A DNA stretch of 7,153 nucleotides from an uncultured Akkermansia sp. (GTDB lineage: Bacteria; Verrucomicrobiota; Verrucomicrobiia; Verrucomicrobiales; Akkermansiaceae), in contig CAJGCV010000092.1 of the NCBI GenBank assembly GCA_904501915.1, forward strand, positions 1-7,153, in the 5' to 3' direction. The notes below the pieces were generated by a model, which was given only the letters and a program-made list of their open reading frames with translations, had not been told where the DNA came from and ran no database searches. The translations under genes were made by a program, and so were the position numbers. Numbering within the stretch: the first letter of the stretch is position 1; every line of letters begins with the position of its first letter. Positions 1-5,992 of this stretch are shown piece after piece.

Positions 1-137
1 AAAGATTATGGGAAAAGAGTCTTAAACGACATAAAGGCATAGTGTTCTGCGTGAAAAATCGCGTTGGAGTATCACTTGCTCCACCATCGGCAGTAAGCGT
101 TCGCTTGCGGGTATATCGGCGTAAGCCGCTAACTTTC
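1..137. other. Non-coding leader with small hairpins
   Basis: I see no coding region here on either strand; all frames are broken by stops or give only very short peptides. Three weak hairpins can be drawn: TGGAG/CTCCA (65-69 with 79-83), AAGC/GCTT (95-98 with 103-106) and CGGC/GCCG around a GTAA loop (117-120 with 125-128). They are too short to be sure of. The stretch may be the tail of an intergenic element that starts outside the window. Confidence 0.5.
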
Positions 138-170
138 AAATCGTAAATTGTAAATTGTAAATCGTAAATC
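138..170. repeat. Tandem heptamer repeat, unit GTAAATY
   Basis: Four complete seven-base units follow each other at 143-149, 150-156, 157-163 and 164-170 (GTAAATT, GTAAATT, GTAAATC, GTAAATC). A partial unit, AAATC, precedes them at 138-142. The only variation is T or C at the last position. The AT-rich repeat sits directly before a 12-bp inverted repeat and about 90 bases before the sialidase start. Short tandem units of this kind can change copy number by polymerase slippage. No function is visible. Confidence 0.85.
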
Positions 171-171
171 T

Positions 172-222
172 ACGTGTCCCAAATCTTTGGGACACGTGGG
201 TCAGGCGGGCGCCCGTTTTTTT
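172..222 (+). terminator. 12-bp inverted repeat followed by palindrome and T-tract
   Basis: A perfect inverted repeat has arms ACGTGTCCCAAA (172-183) and TTTGGGACACGT (186-197), separated by two bases. It is followed by the palindrome CGGGCGCCCG (206-215) and seven T residues (216-222). Either the larger hairpin or the palindrome plus T-tract could end transcription arriving from the left, insulating the sialidase. The palindrome alone has almost no room for a loop and the T-tract is distant from the larger hairpin, so this is not a textbook intrinsic terminator. It could instead be a protein-binding site or a dispersed repeat. Confidence 0.5.
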
Positions 223-259
223 CTTGTATTTCCGGAGCGAATGTGGTAGTTATGAGCCT

Positions 260-2275
260 ATGTATAAGAAGATTTTCATGGGAATGCTGGCTTGCGGTGT
301 GGCAGGCGCAACGGAGAAGTTTGACCAGATGCCGGCAGGGAATTTTACCCGGCTGGAGACAGCATATGGCGTGATGACGGCAGAGGCCGGGCATGCGGAG
401 ATAAACCGCGGGCACGGGCGGCAGAGCGCGCAGGCATTGAGATTGCACGGTGGCGAGAATCACAGTGCGGTGATTCAGCTGGCAAAGCCGCTGGAGGTGA
501 AGACGCCGGGTTCCTGCTGGGTGGAGCGCTGGACTGCGCGGAATCCGTTCCAATTCCGCGTGGTGGCGGTAACGAAGGATGGGAATAAGGAGGTAGCCCG
601 CATTGAGAAGAGTGGTGTGGGCGGTTACCACAACCATCTGGAGTGGGAGATGCCGGCCGGCACTGTGGCACTGCGTTTTGAGTGCACGGCACCCCAGGGG
701 GGTGGCGCGCTGGTGGATGACCTGACGCTGATGGCAGGCACCATGGAAGTGCAGGATGTGCGCGTGCACCACCCCGGCGTGTTCCCGATTATGAAGCGCG
801 CGGTATTCAACCCGGCGCTGGCGCTGGAAGTGCAGACCACGGGGGCACAGGAGCCCAAGGCGGTTCAGCGGGTGAGTCTGAGAGTGTCTGACCCCGCCTA
901 TGTGGAAAGCGTGACGCTGCGCAGCGGCAGTGATGATGGTCTTGACTTCAGCCACAGTACAGTGTATGGCAAGGGTGTACCGCTGGCAGATGGCACGGTG
1001 GTGATTCATGCAGATAACGCCGTGCTGGATGGCAGCACGAACCGCTTGTGGCTGGATGTGCAGCCTGCGGGTACTGCGCCTGTCGGCTCGCAGATTTGTT
1101 TCACTGAGGTACAGGCTGTGATTGGCGGCCAGGAATATGCGCCCCACCAGCAGCCGGTGACGCAGCGCGTGGGCACCATGCTGGCTTTCCCGGGTGATGC
1201 CGTGGGGAACCAGCCTGCAGGCGCTGCGCCGCGCCCGTGTGTGGCATTCCGCATTCCGGGGATGATTCGCACGGCCAGTGGTGCGCTGGTGGCGTGTTTT
1301 GATGCGCGCTACCACCACGAGGGCGACCTCTGCGCCGATATTGATGTGGCCACGGTGCGTTCGACGGACGGCGGCCAGAGCTGGACCATGCCCGAGGTGA
1401 GTATGGATGCCGGCCCCGGCCACAACAACGGCTGCGGTGACCCCTGTATCCTGCAGGATAAGACCGGGCGCATCTGGATGCAGTCGCTGGTGTGCCATTT
1501 CAGCGGCGGCGCATCGCTCTGGACCTCGCAGACCGGGTTTGACAAGGATAAGACCGGCCAGTGGGGCATGGTGTATTCTGATGACGATGGCAAGACCTGG
1601 TGCAAGGATTATGTGAACCCGACCCGCCAGATCAAGAAGGCGGAGTGGACCACGATTCTGGCTGGCCCGGGCAATGGCATTGTGCTGAAGGATGGCACCA
1701 TCGTCTTCCCCGCCCAGATATGGGACCGCGCGGCCAACCCCCGCTGCATGAGCACCATCTGCTACTCGGTGGATGGCGGTAAGAACTGGGTGTACGGCAC
1801 CGGCGTGCCGCACTCCACCTCCGAATGCCAGGTGGTGGAACTGCAGGATGGCGCCATCATGATTAACTGCCGCAACGAAGCCCGCCAGGGTAAGCGCATC
1901 GTGTACGTGACCCGCGACCTCGGCAAGACCTGGCAGCCGCACGAAACCAACAACAAGAGCCTGAGTGAACCCACCTGCCAGGGCTCCATCATCAGCGTGG
2001 ATTCCCCCCGCTATGGCCGCCTGCTCCTGTTCTCCAACCCGCGCATCAACGGCCGCAGCAACATGACGGTGCGTGTTTCGCGCGACGACGGCAAGACCTG
2101 GAACACCGGTCTGCTGTACGACGTGCGCCGCTGCATGGGCTATTCCTGCCAGGCTATGGTGGATGACAACCACGTGGGTGTCATCTACGAAACCTGTCAC
2201 AACAGCGGCAAAAATGGCAACCGCGGTATCGGCTTCATCATCCTTCCGCTGGACGAAGTAGTGAACGCAAAGTAA
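260..2275 (+). CDS. Secreted exo-alpha-sialidase (GH33)
   Basis: A 671-residue sialidase that should release terminal sialic acid from glycoproteins such as mucin. Residues 1 to about 18 form a signal peptide (MYKK, then a hydrophobic stretch ending AGA); Cys12 in MLACG is a possible but imperfect lipobox. About 20-158 resembles a jelly-roll carbohydrate-binding domain, closing with a VDDLTL strand; about 162-315 matches the sialidase-associated N-terminal domain; 320-665 is the six-bladed propeller. Catalytic residues fit the family by motif and spacing: Arg331 (FRIP), Asp356 as acid/base, Glu522, Arg538 (NCRNEAR), Arg599 and nucleophile Tyr628 (GYSC). Five Asp-boxes begin at 368, 440, 503, 551 and 607. 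The ATG at 260 is chosen because it gives a clean signal peptide; an upstream TTG at 224 would add 12 residues of poor signal character. No Shine-Dalgarno is visible. Function is secure; lipidation and binding-domain role are inferred. Confidence 0.93.
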   Translation: MYKKIFMGMLACGVAGATEKFDQMPAGNFTRLETAYGVMTAEAGHAEINRGHGRQSAQALRLHGGENHSAVIQLAKPLEVKTPGSCWVERWTARNPFQFRVVAVTKDGNKEVARIEKSGVGGYHNHLEWEMPAGTVALRFECTAPQGGGALVDDLTLMAGTMEVQDVRVHHPGVFPIMKRAVFNPALALEVQTTGAQEPKAVQRVSLRVSDPAYVESVTLRSGSDDGLDFSHSTVYGKGVPLADGTVVIHADNAVLDGSTNRLWLDVQPAGTAPVGSQICFTEVQAVIGGQEYAPHQQPVTQRVGTMLAFPGDAVGNQPAGAAPRPCVAFRIPGMIRTASGALVACFDARYHHEGDLCADIDVATVRSTDGGQSWTMPEVSMDAGPGHNNGCGDPCILQDKTGRIWMQSLVCHFSGGASLWTSQTGFDKDKTGQWGMVYSDDDGKTWCKDYVNPTRQIKKAEWTTILAGPGNGIVLKDGTIVFPAQIWDRAANPRCMSTICYSVDGGKNWVYGTGVPHSTSECQVVELQDGAIMINCRNEARQGKRIVYVTRDLGKTWQPHETNNKSLSEPTCQGSIISVDSPRYGRLLLFSNPRINGRSNMTVRVSRDDGKTWNTGLLYDVRRCMGYSCQAMVDDNHVGVIYETCHNSGKNGNRGIGFIILPLDEVVNAK

Positions 2276-2284
2276 TCTTCCGCC

Positions 2285-2315
2285 AAATCCCCATGCGTCA
2301 GCATGGGGATTTCTT
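2285..2315 (+). terminator. Terminator of the sialidase gene
   Basis: The arms AAATCCCCATGC (2285-2296) and GCATGGGGATTT (2301-2312) pair perfectly over 12 bp around the loop GTCA, followed by CTT. It begins ten bases after the sialidase stop codon. The symmetric A-rich and T-rich ends could work on both strands. The downstream T-run is short, so efficiency is uncertain. Confidence 0.85.
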
Positions 2316-2381
2316 ACATCGGCAACGCCGATGTATTTCGTGCACCGAAGGTGCAATCCATTGAGCCCCGCAAGGCGGGGC
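2315..2381. repeat. Triloop hairpin block A (three hairpins)
   Basis: Three consecutive perfect hairpins with three-base loops: TACATCGGC/GCCGATGTA (2315-2323 with 2327-2335, 9 bp, loop AAC), TGCACC/GGTGCA (2341-2346 with 2350-2355, 6 bp, loop GAA) and GCCCCGC/GCGGGGC (2365-2371 with 2375-2381, 7 bp, loop AAG). The stems share no sequence, while stem-loop-stem geometry is constant. The linker ATTTCG before the second hairpin matches the minus-strand reading of linkers in the block at 2455-2597, which gives this block the opposite orientation. It lies directly behind the sialidase terminator. Confidence 0.8.
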
Positions 2382-2454
2382 GACTACTTCGCAGACCGTG
2401 GAATATAAAATAAACAATACAATCAGCAGTCGGTCGCTACACTCCCTCAATGAA

Positions 2455-2597
2455 ATACTCGCTGCGCGAGTATGAAATCCGCCGTACCGGCGGAAGAAAC
2501 CACTGCTTTGCAGTGGATGAATTCCTTTGCTGCGCAAAGGACGAAATACCTGCGCTTCGCACAGGTGCAAATTTGAAGGGCTGTTGCCCTTCAAATT
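2455..2597. repeat. Triloop hairpin block B (six hairpins)
   Basis: Six hairpins follow each other with 3-6 base linkers: 2455-2462/2466-2473 (8 bp, loop TGC), 2478-2484/2488-2494 (7 bp, TAC), 2500-2506/2510-2516 (7 bp, TTT), 2523-2530/2534-2541 (8 bp, TGC), 2548-2555/2559-2566 (8 positions, one C-A mismatch, TTC) and 2570-2581/2586-2597 (12 bp, TGTT). Stem sequences are unrelated; four linkers carry GAAA or GAAT. Read on the minus strand the triloops are GCA, GTA, AAA, GCA and GAA, mostly the GNA type known for unusual stability, and the fifth hairpin contains GCGAAGC, a well-known very stable DNA mini-hairpin. This suggests that the minus strand is the one that folds. Function is unknown. 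Confidence 0.85.
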
Positions 2598-2683
2598 CTG
2601 ATTTGACAAGCAGAATTGGTCGGCAAATCTGAAACAGCCCCGAAAAAGCAGAGAATTCAGGAGTTTTGTCTTGACTTCGGGGC
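2594..2683 (+). promoter_or_regulatory. rplI upstream region with alternative pairings
   Basis: AATTCTG (2594-2600) can pair with CAGAATT (2611-2617), but this competes with the right arm of the hairpin at 2570-2597 and overlaps a second option, GATTTG (2600-2605) with CAAATC (2624-2629). Further on, GCCCCGAA (2637-2644) pairs perfectly with TTCGGGGC (2676-2683) across 31 bases; its right arm touches the possible -35 element at 2671-2676. Mutually exclusive stems could form an attenuator-like switch for transcripts arriving from upstream. This is inference from base pairing only; short repeats in AT-rich DNA also arise by chance. Confidence 0.35.
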
Positions 2684-2699
2684 CAAAATAGGGCATCTT
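2671..2699 (+). promoter_or_regulatory. Possible promoter of rplI
   Basis: TTGACT (2671-2676) is a good -35 element. Seventeen bases later lies CATCTT (2694-2699), a weak -10 with three of six consensus bases. The predicted transcript would begin near 2706 and have a leader of about 25 bases. The same TTGACT-17 arrangement, with a better -10, precedes the symporter gene. The poor -10 keeps confidence modest. Confidence 0.4.
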
Positions 2700-2730
2700 T
2701 GCGGCTCACCAAACCCAATATATCTGAGTT

Positions 2731-3222
2731 ATGGCAAACATGAATGTTATTCTCGCTACGAAAATCGAAGGTCTGGGCTGTGAAGCCGACCTCGTTACCG
2801 TGAAGGCTGGTTACGGCCGCAACTACCTGATTCCCCAGGGTCTTGCGTTCGAGGCTACTCCCGCCAACCAGCGTTTCATCAACATGCTCCAGAAGAAGCG
2901 CGCAGAGCGCGAGGCCGCAGAGCTGGCCAACTTCCAGGAGATCGCTGCCAAGATTGCTGCCGTCACGGTCAACCTGACCCTCGAGGCTGGCGAGAATGGC
3001 AAGGTGTTCGGCGCCATCACCAACCAGCAGATTGCTGAAGGTCTGGTTGCTCTGGGCATCGAAATCGACCGCCACGCTATTGAGCTGGAGAAGCCGCTCA
3101 AGAAGTCCGGCACCTATGAGGTGGCAGCCAAGCTGCACGCCCAGGTGACCGCCACTGTGAAGGTGGTGCTTGTGGTTAAGGGTGAGGTTGTGGCTCCTGC
3201 TGAGGAAGCCGCCGAGGCCTGA
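2731..3222 (+). CDS. rplI: Ribosomal protein bL9
   Basis: A 163-residue large-subunit ribosomal protein that binds 23S rRNA near the base of the L1 stalk. The N-terminal RNA-binding domain (about 1-50) carries the family signature, seen in VKAGYGRNYLIPQGLA at 24-39. The central part (about 45-80) is a long charged helix rich in K, R and E, as in the elongated bL9 fold. The C-terminal domain follows, with GKVFGAITNQQIA at about 90-102. The protein is longer than the roughly 150-residue norm because of an acidic, alanine-rich tail (VAPAEEAAEA). The ATG at 2731 begins MANMNVILA; no Shine-Dalgarno is visible. In many bacteria rplI lies in an operon with rpsF, ssb and rpsR; here it stands alone, with non-coding DNA before it and its own terminator after it. 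Confidence 0.97.
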   Translation: MANMNVILATKIEGLGCEADLVTVKAGYGRNYLIPQGLAFEATPANQRFINMLQKKRAEREAAELANFQEIAAKIAAVTVNLTLEAGENGKVFGAITNQQIAEGLVALGIEIDRHAIELEKPLKKSGTYEVAAKLHAQVTATVKVVLVVKGEVVAPAEEAAEA

Positions 3223-3250
3223 TTCTGACCCCTGCGAATCAATTTCTAAC

Positions 3251-3289
3251 GGGAAGGCAGCGAGAAAACGCTGCCTTCCCTGTTTTTTT
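3251..3289 (+). terminator. Intrinsic terminator of rplI
   Basis: The arms GGGAAGGCAGCG (3251-3262) and CGCTGCCTTCCC (3269-3280) pair perfectly over 12 bp around the loop AGAAAA. After TG there are seven T residues (3283-3289). This is a textbook intrinsic terminator 28 bases after the rplI stop codon, and it separates rplI from the next gene. Confidence 0.96.
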
Positions 3290-3329
3290 CTGTACAACGG
3301 GCGGGAGGTGTGGTTCACTTAACATACAT

Positions 3330-4181
3330 ATGAGGAATTTTTTATTACCGCTTATGCTGGCGTGTGGGTTGTGCAGCCACGCTGTTACGATTGATATGAG
3401 CGAAGCGCCGGACAATCTTACGGAAGAACTGATTTACTACTCGGATTTTGATACGGGTGAGGCAGATGTGAATGAAATATACATTCATCTGCCGTGTCAT
3501 GCGCAGTCAGGCACTGCGCGCATGGGGACTGCAGAAGGATATGGCGAGTACTGGCGGGATGATATAAAAGGCAATGGCAACTGCCAGAGCAAATCCTACA
3601 CGCTGAGCTTTGATTTGCACGAGCTGAAAGGAAGGGATGGCGCGTGTATGCTTTCCATGTATACGGATGGACAGAACAGGGAAAAGGGCCTTTACCTGCA
3701 GATGGGCAAAAAAGATACCCTTTACCTTGTGTGCGACTCGTTCTGCAATTCTGTGACCCAGGGGTCGCGTGCGCGCATCAACCTGGGCAAAATTCCGGAC
3801 CTGTTGGTTGAAACCAGCACCATTACCGTGGTTATCGACGGTGAGCGGAACGAAATCCGGGCATATGTGGATGGTGAGCCGTTGAAGCGCCGCATTAAGC
3901 TGAAATACCAGGGTAACACGCCCAGAAAACAGTTATGCGTCATGCAGTTCTGCGGTTTCTACGGCGGCGGATGCGGGGTGAGCCGTTGTTCTATTGACAA
4001 CATGTGCATCTGGAAATGCGCGTTGACTGACGAGCAGGTCAGCCAGCTTACGCGAGGCTGTAATTCGTTTGTCATCAATTGTATTCTGCTGGCAACCAGT
4101 GGTTTCATGGTGGTGTTTCTGCTGGTAGGCATCGGCTATGTGCTGGGCCGCCGCTCTGTGCGCAGGGAACAGGCGTCATGA
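3330..4181 (+). CDS. LamG-like exported, membrane-anchored protein
   Basis: A 283-residue protein of unknown function. Residues 1 to about 19 form a signal peptide (MRNF, hydrophobic core, SHA). The body to about 240 looks like a concanavalin A-like/LamG jelly roll: it opens with a YYSDFD strand, alternates short beta segments, and ends with SIDNMCIWKCALTDEQVSQL (221-240), close to the usual last strand and helix of LamG domains. A hydrophobic segment at about 247-272 is followed by basic GRRSVRR and the end, so the protein should be anchored at its C-terminus with the LamG domain outside the cytoplasm. The layout recalls cell-surface sorting tails, but no PEP motif is present. Twelve cysteines lie between the signal peptide and the membrane segment, suggesting disulfides. 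It starts 41 bases after the rplI terminator tract, with no Shine-Dalgarno. Ligand and partner cannot be named. Confidence 0.75.
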   Translation: MRNFLLPLMLACGLCSHAVTIDMSEAPDNLTEELIYYSDFDTGEADVNEIYIHLPCHAQSGTARMGTAEGYGEYWRDDIKGNGNCQSKSYTLSFDLHELKGRDGACMLSMYTDGQNREKGLYLQMGKKDTLYLVCDSFCNSVTQGSRARINLGKIPDLLVETSTITVVIDGERNEIRAYVDGEPLKRRIKLKYQGNTPRKQLCVMQFCGFYGGGCGVSRCSIDNMCIWKCALTDEQVSQLTRGCNSFVINCILLATSGFMVVFLLVGIGYVLGRRSVRREQAS

Positions 4182-4214
4182 TGCCCGGGTTTTTTGACGA
4201 GTGAAAGCATGAGC

Positions 4215-4243
4215 TTGACTATTGAAGTTGAGTCAGGTATCAT
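4215..4243 (+). promoter_or_regulatory. Promoter of the symporter gene
   Basis: TTGACT (4215-4220) and TATCAT (4238-4243) are separated by 17 bases; each matches the sigma70 consensus at five of six positions. Transcription should start near 4250, only about five bases before the ATG at 4255, so the mRNA would be nearly leaderless. It lies in the 73-base gap after the LamG-like gene. Confidence 0.75.
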
Positions 4244-4254
4244 AACCGTCGGTC

Positions 4255-5784
4255 ATGTTAGACATTCTTAATACTTTTCTCTCTTGTGTAAATGACTTTC
4301 TGTGGGGCTATTTTCTGATATTTGCCCTGCTGGGGGTTCACTTGTATCTGACCGTGGTGCTGCGGGTGCCGCAGCGCTACCTGCTGCGCGGCATTGCGTA
4401 CTCAATGCGCCGCAAATCCACCGGCAACAGCATTTCGCACTATGCCTCGCTTGCCACCTCGCTTGCCGCCAACATCGGCACCGGCAACATTGTGGGTGTG
4501 GCTGTGGGCCTCGGTGTGGGTGGCCCCGGTGCGGTGTTCTGGTGCATGCTTACCGGTGTGCTGGGTATTGCTTCGCGCTATGCAGAAAGCCTGCTTGCAG
4601 TGCGTTACCGCCGGTTGGATGGTGACGGAAACCTGGTCGGCGGGCCGATGTATGCCATTGAGCACGGGATGAAGTGCAAGTGGCTTGCCACGGCGTTTGC
4701 GGCGTGTGCCGCGGTGGCGGCCTTCGGCGTGGGCAATGTGACCCAGGCAAATGCTGCTGCCCGTGTGCTTAACGAAAGCGCCATGTCGGTTCCCACGTGG
4801 TTTACGGGGCTGCTGCTGGCATTCGTGACCGGGCTGGTGATACTGGGTGGTCTGCGCGGCATAGCGCGCGTGTGTTCCTCCTTTGTGCCGGTGATGGTGG
4901 TGGTGTATGTGGTGGCGTGCGTGCTGGTGCTCACGGTGCACAGCGAGTATGTGCTGCCGGCGCTGGAATGCATCTGCAAGAGTGCGTTCAGCGAGCAGGC
5001 TGCCACGGGTGGTTTTGTGGGCTCGAGCATCATGCTCGCCATGCAGGTGGGCGTGCGCCGCGGCCTGTTCTCCAACGAGGCCGGCATGGGCTCCTCCGCC
5101 ATTGTCTCCGCCCCGGTGAGCACCCCCAATACTGTGCAGCAGGCGCTGGTGGCCTCCACAGCGCCTTTCTGGGATTCCATTGTCATCTGCACCCTCACTG
5201 GCATTACCCTGACCACAGCCGGGCTGGCAGAGCCCTATATCATGCGTGCGCCGGATGGTGACCTCATCGCCTTCTATGCCTTTGGCAGTGCGGGCGGGCT
5301 GGGTTCCATGCTTCTGGCGTTCAGTCTGCTGACCTTTGTGATGTCATCCATACTGGCATGGTCGTACTTCGGCGAGCGCGCGGTGCAGTACCTGGGCGGG
5401 CGCAGCCATATCACGGCCTACCGCTTCATCTGGGTGGCGGCGGTGTTTGTGGGCTGCATCATCCCGCAGAGCAGCCTGGTGTGGCATTTTGCAGACTGTG
5501 CCAATGCCTTCATGGCTATACCGAACCTCATTTGCATGGTGGCGCTCACGCCTGTGCTGATTGCGGAAACCCGCGCTTATCTCTGGTCCGGCAAGTTGCA
5601 CGCGATTGATAAGACCCTGGTGCAGCCGGCTCCCCGGGTGGAGGAAGATGAGGACGCCCCGCAGCAGGAAGTGGATGAGTGGGACCTCCAACCCGCCAGT
5701 AAGGAGGAGCAGGAAGTGGAGCTTTCTGCCGCAGATGCCACCATTGCAGAGGCGCTTGCTGCAGCAAAAAAATTGAAAGAATAA
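4255..5784 (+). CDS. Sodium:alanine/glycine symporter, AGCS family
   Basis: A 509-residue inner-membrane carrier that should import alanine, glycine or a similar small amino acid with sodium (transporter family 2.A.25). About ten or eleven hydrophobic segments fill residues 15-436. Family motifs are intact: GTGNIVGVAVGLGVGGPGA (75-93), GGPMYAIEHG (129-138), the signature around SNEAGMGSSAI (273-283), YFGERAVQYLGG (371-382) and NAFMAIPNL (417-425). The family is typically about 440-500 residues. The excess here is a cytoplasmic-looking tail after about 450, strongly acidic at 463-490 (EEDEDAPQQEVDEWD) and helical, alanine-rich at 491-509. The start is the first ATG after a good promoter; there is no Shine-Dalgarno. 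The reading frame resumes for 34 codons after the TAA. Substrate choice within the family cannot be read from the sequence. Confidence 0.93.
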   Translation: MLDILNTFLSCVNDFLWGYFLIFALLGVHLYLTVVLRVPQRYLLRGIAYSMRRKSTGNSISHYASLATSLAANIGTGNIVGVAVGLGVGGPGAVFWCMLTGVLGIASRYAESLLAVRYRRLDGDGNLVGGPMYAIEHGMKCKWLATAFAACAAVAAFGVGNVTQANAAARVLNESAMSVPTWFTGLLLAFVTGLVILGGLRGIARVCSSFVPVMVVVYVVACVLVLTVHSEYVLPALECICKSAFSEQAATGGFVGSSIMLAMQVGVRRGLFSNEAGMGSSAIVSAPVSTPNTVQQALVASTAPFWDSIVICTLTGITLTTAGLAEPYIMRAPDGDLIAFYAFGSAGGLGSMLLAFSLLTFVMSSILAWSYFGERAVQYLGGRSHITAYRFIWVAAVFVGCIIPQSSLVWHFADCANAFMAIPNLICMVALTPVLIAETRAYLWSGKLHAIDKTLVQPAPRVEEDEDAPQQEVDEWDLQPASKEEQEVELSAADATIAEALAAAKKLKE

Positions 5785-5889
5785 AAAAATTTTGAACGGG
5801 AGCTTACGCAGAAGCATCCATACTACATCAGTTCACTCGGTATCGCGGTGAAGGAGAGAGCGCCCGGTGCCAATTTCGAGAAGGACTGA
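5785..5889 (+). pseudogene. Open 34-codon frame without start (possible gene remnant)
   Basis: Directly after the symporter stop, and in the same frame, 34 sense codons run to TGA at 5887-5889. The peptide is balanced and protein-like (for example HPYYISSLGIAVKERAPGAN), unlike the AT-rich DNA that follows. There is no in-frame ATG; one GTG occurs at 5848. A strong terminator follows 21 bases after the stop. It may be the 3' end of a gene cut off by integration or deletion, a symporter extension reached by stop readthrough, or chance. I do not recognise the peptide. Confidence 0.3.
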
Positions 5890-5910
5890 GTTTCATAGGT
5901 AGTAAGTTGG

Positions 5911-5949
5911 GGAAGAGCCTTGCCATTGTGGCGAGGCTCTTCCTTATTT
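5911..5949 (+). terminator. Strong hairpin terminator
   Basis: GGAAGAGCCTTGCC (5911-5924) pairs with GGCGAGGCTCTTCC (5930-5943): 14 positions with one G-T pair, loop ATTGT. The tract TTATTT follows. It would end transcription from the symporter side and marks roughly where the GC-rich DNA stops. Confidence 0.88.
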
Positions 5950-5992
5950 GTAAATCAACGAATTATGAAGTTGTTTTATTATTGTGTTTCAC

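Larger units (their letters stand above)
2276..2730. other. Gene-free, hairpin-packed intergenic region
   Basis: This gap of about 455 bases between the sialidase and rplI holds no convincing gene. A 60-codon frame at 2450-2632 (+) and longer minus-strand frames at 2298-2696 and 2437-3318 run through it, but their sequence simply follows the palindromes and shows no domain. The content is a terminator hairpin, two blocks of short hairpins (2315-2381 and 2455-2597), a linker at 2382-2454 without clear structure, and a leader with longer-range pairings and a possible promoter just before rplI. Confidence 0.8.

Noticed and set aside
224..252. Promoter for the sialidase (TTGTAT, 17 bases, TAGTTA)
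   Set aside because: The -10 candidate matches only two of six consensus bases, so it cannot be separated from chance even though its position would again give a leaderless transcript.
170..2356. A 728-codon minus-strand frame opposite the sialidase
   Set aside because: It mirrors the sialidase, is unusually rich in His, Ala, Val and Arg without any domain, and extends into terminator and repeat DNA. The plus-strand frame has a full GH33 catalytic set.
2455..2597. CRISPR array
   Set aside because: There is no repeated direct-repeat sequence and no uniform spacer; units are individual palindromes of different sequence with very short linkers.
2450..2632. A 60-codon plus-strand frame through the hairpin block
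   Set aside because: Its codons simply read through the palindromes. Selection visible here acts on base pairing, and the peptide shows no domain or signal.
2437..3318. A 293-codon minus-strand frame across the hairpins and rplI
   Set aside because: It overlaps the secure bL9 gene and the non-coding repeat region, and no recognisable motif is present.
4174..4199. Terminator after the LamG-like gene
   Set aside because: Only CGTCA/TGACG pairing with a long loop and a six-T run in the loop can be drawn, which does not make a convincing intrinsic terminator.
5765..5795. Programmed frameshift at the two runs of seven A residues near the symporter end
   Set aside because: Shifting at the first run meets a stop within a few codons in either alternative frame and adds no meaningful protein.
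5790..5890. tRNA, tmRNA or other standard RNA gene beside the integrase
   Set aside because: I could not form a cloverleaf, find a T-arm sequence or a tmRNA tag frame. The stretch reads better as protein-like codons.
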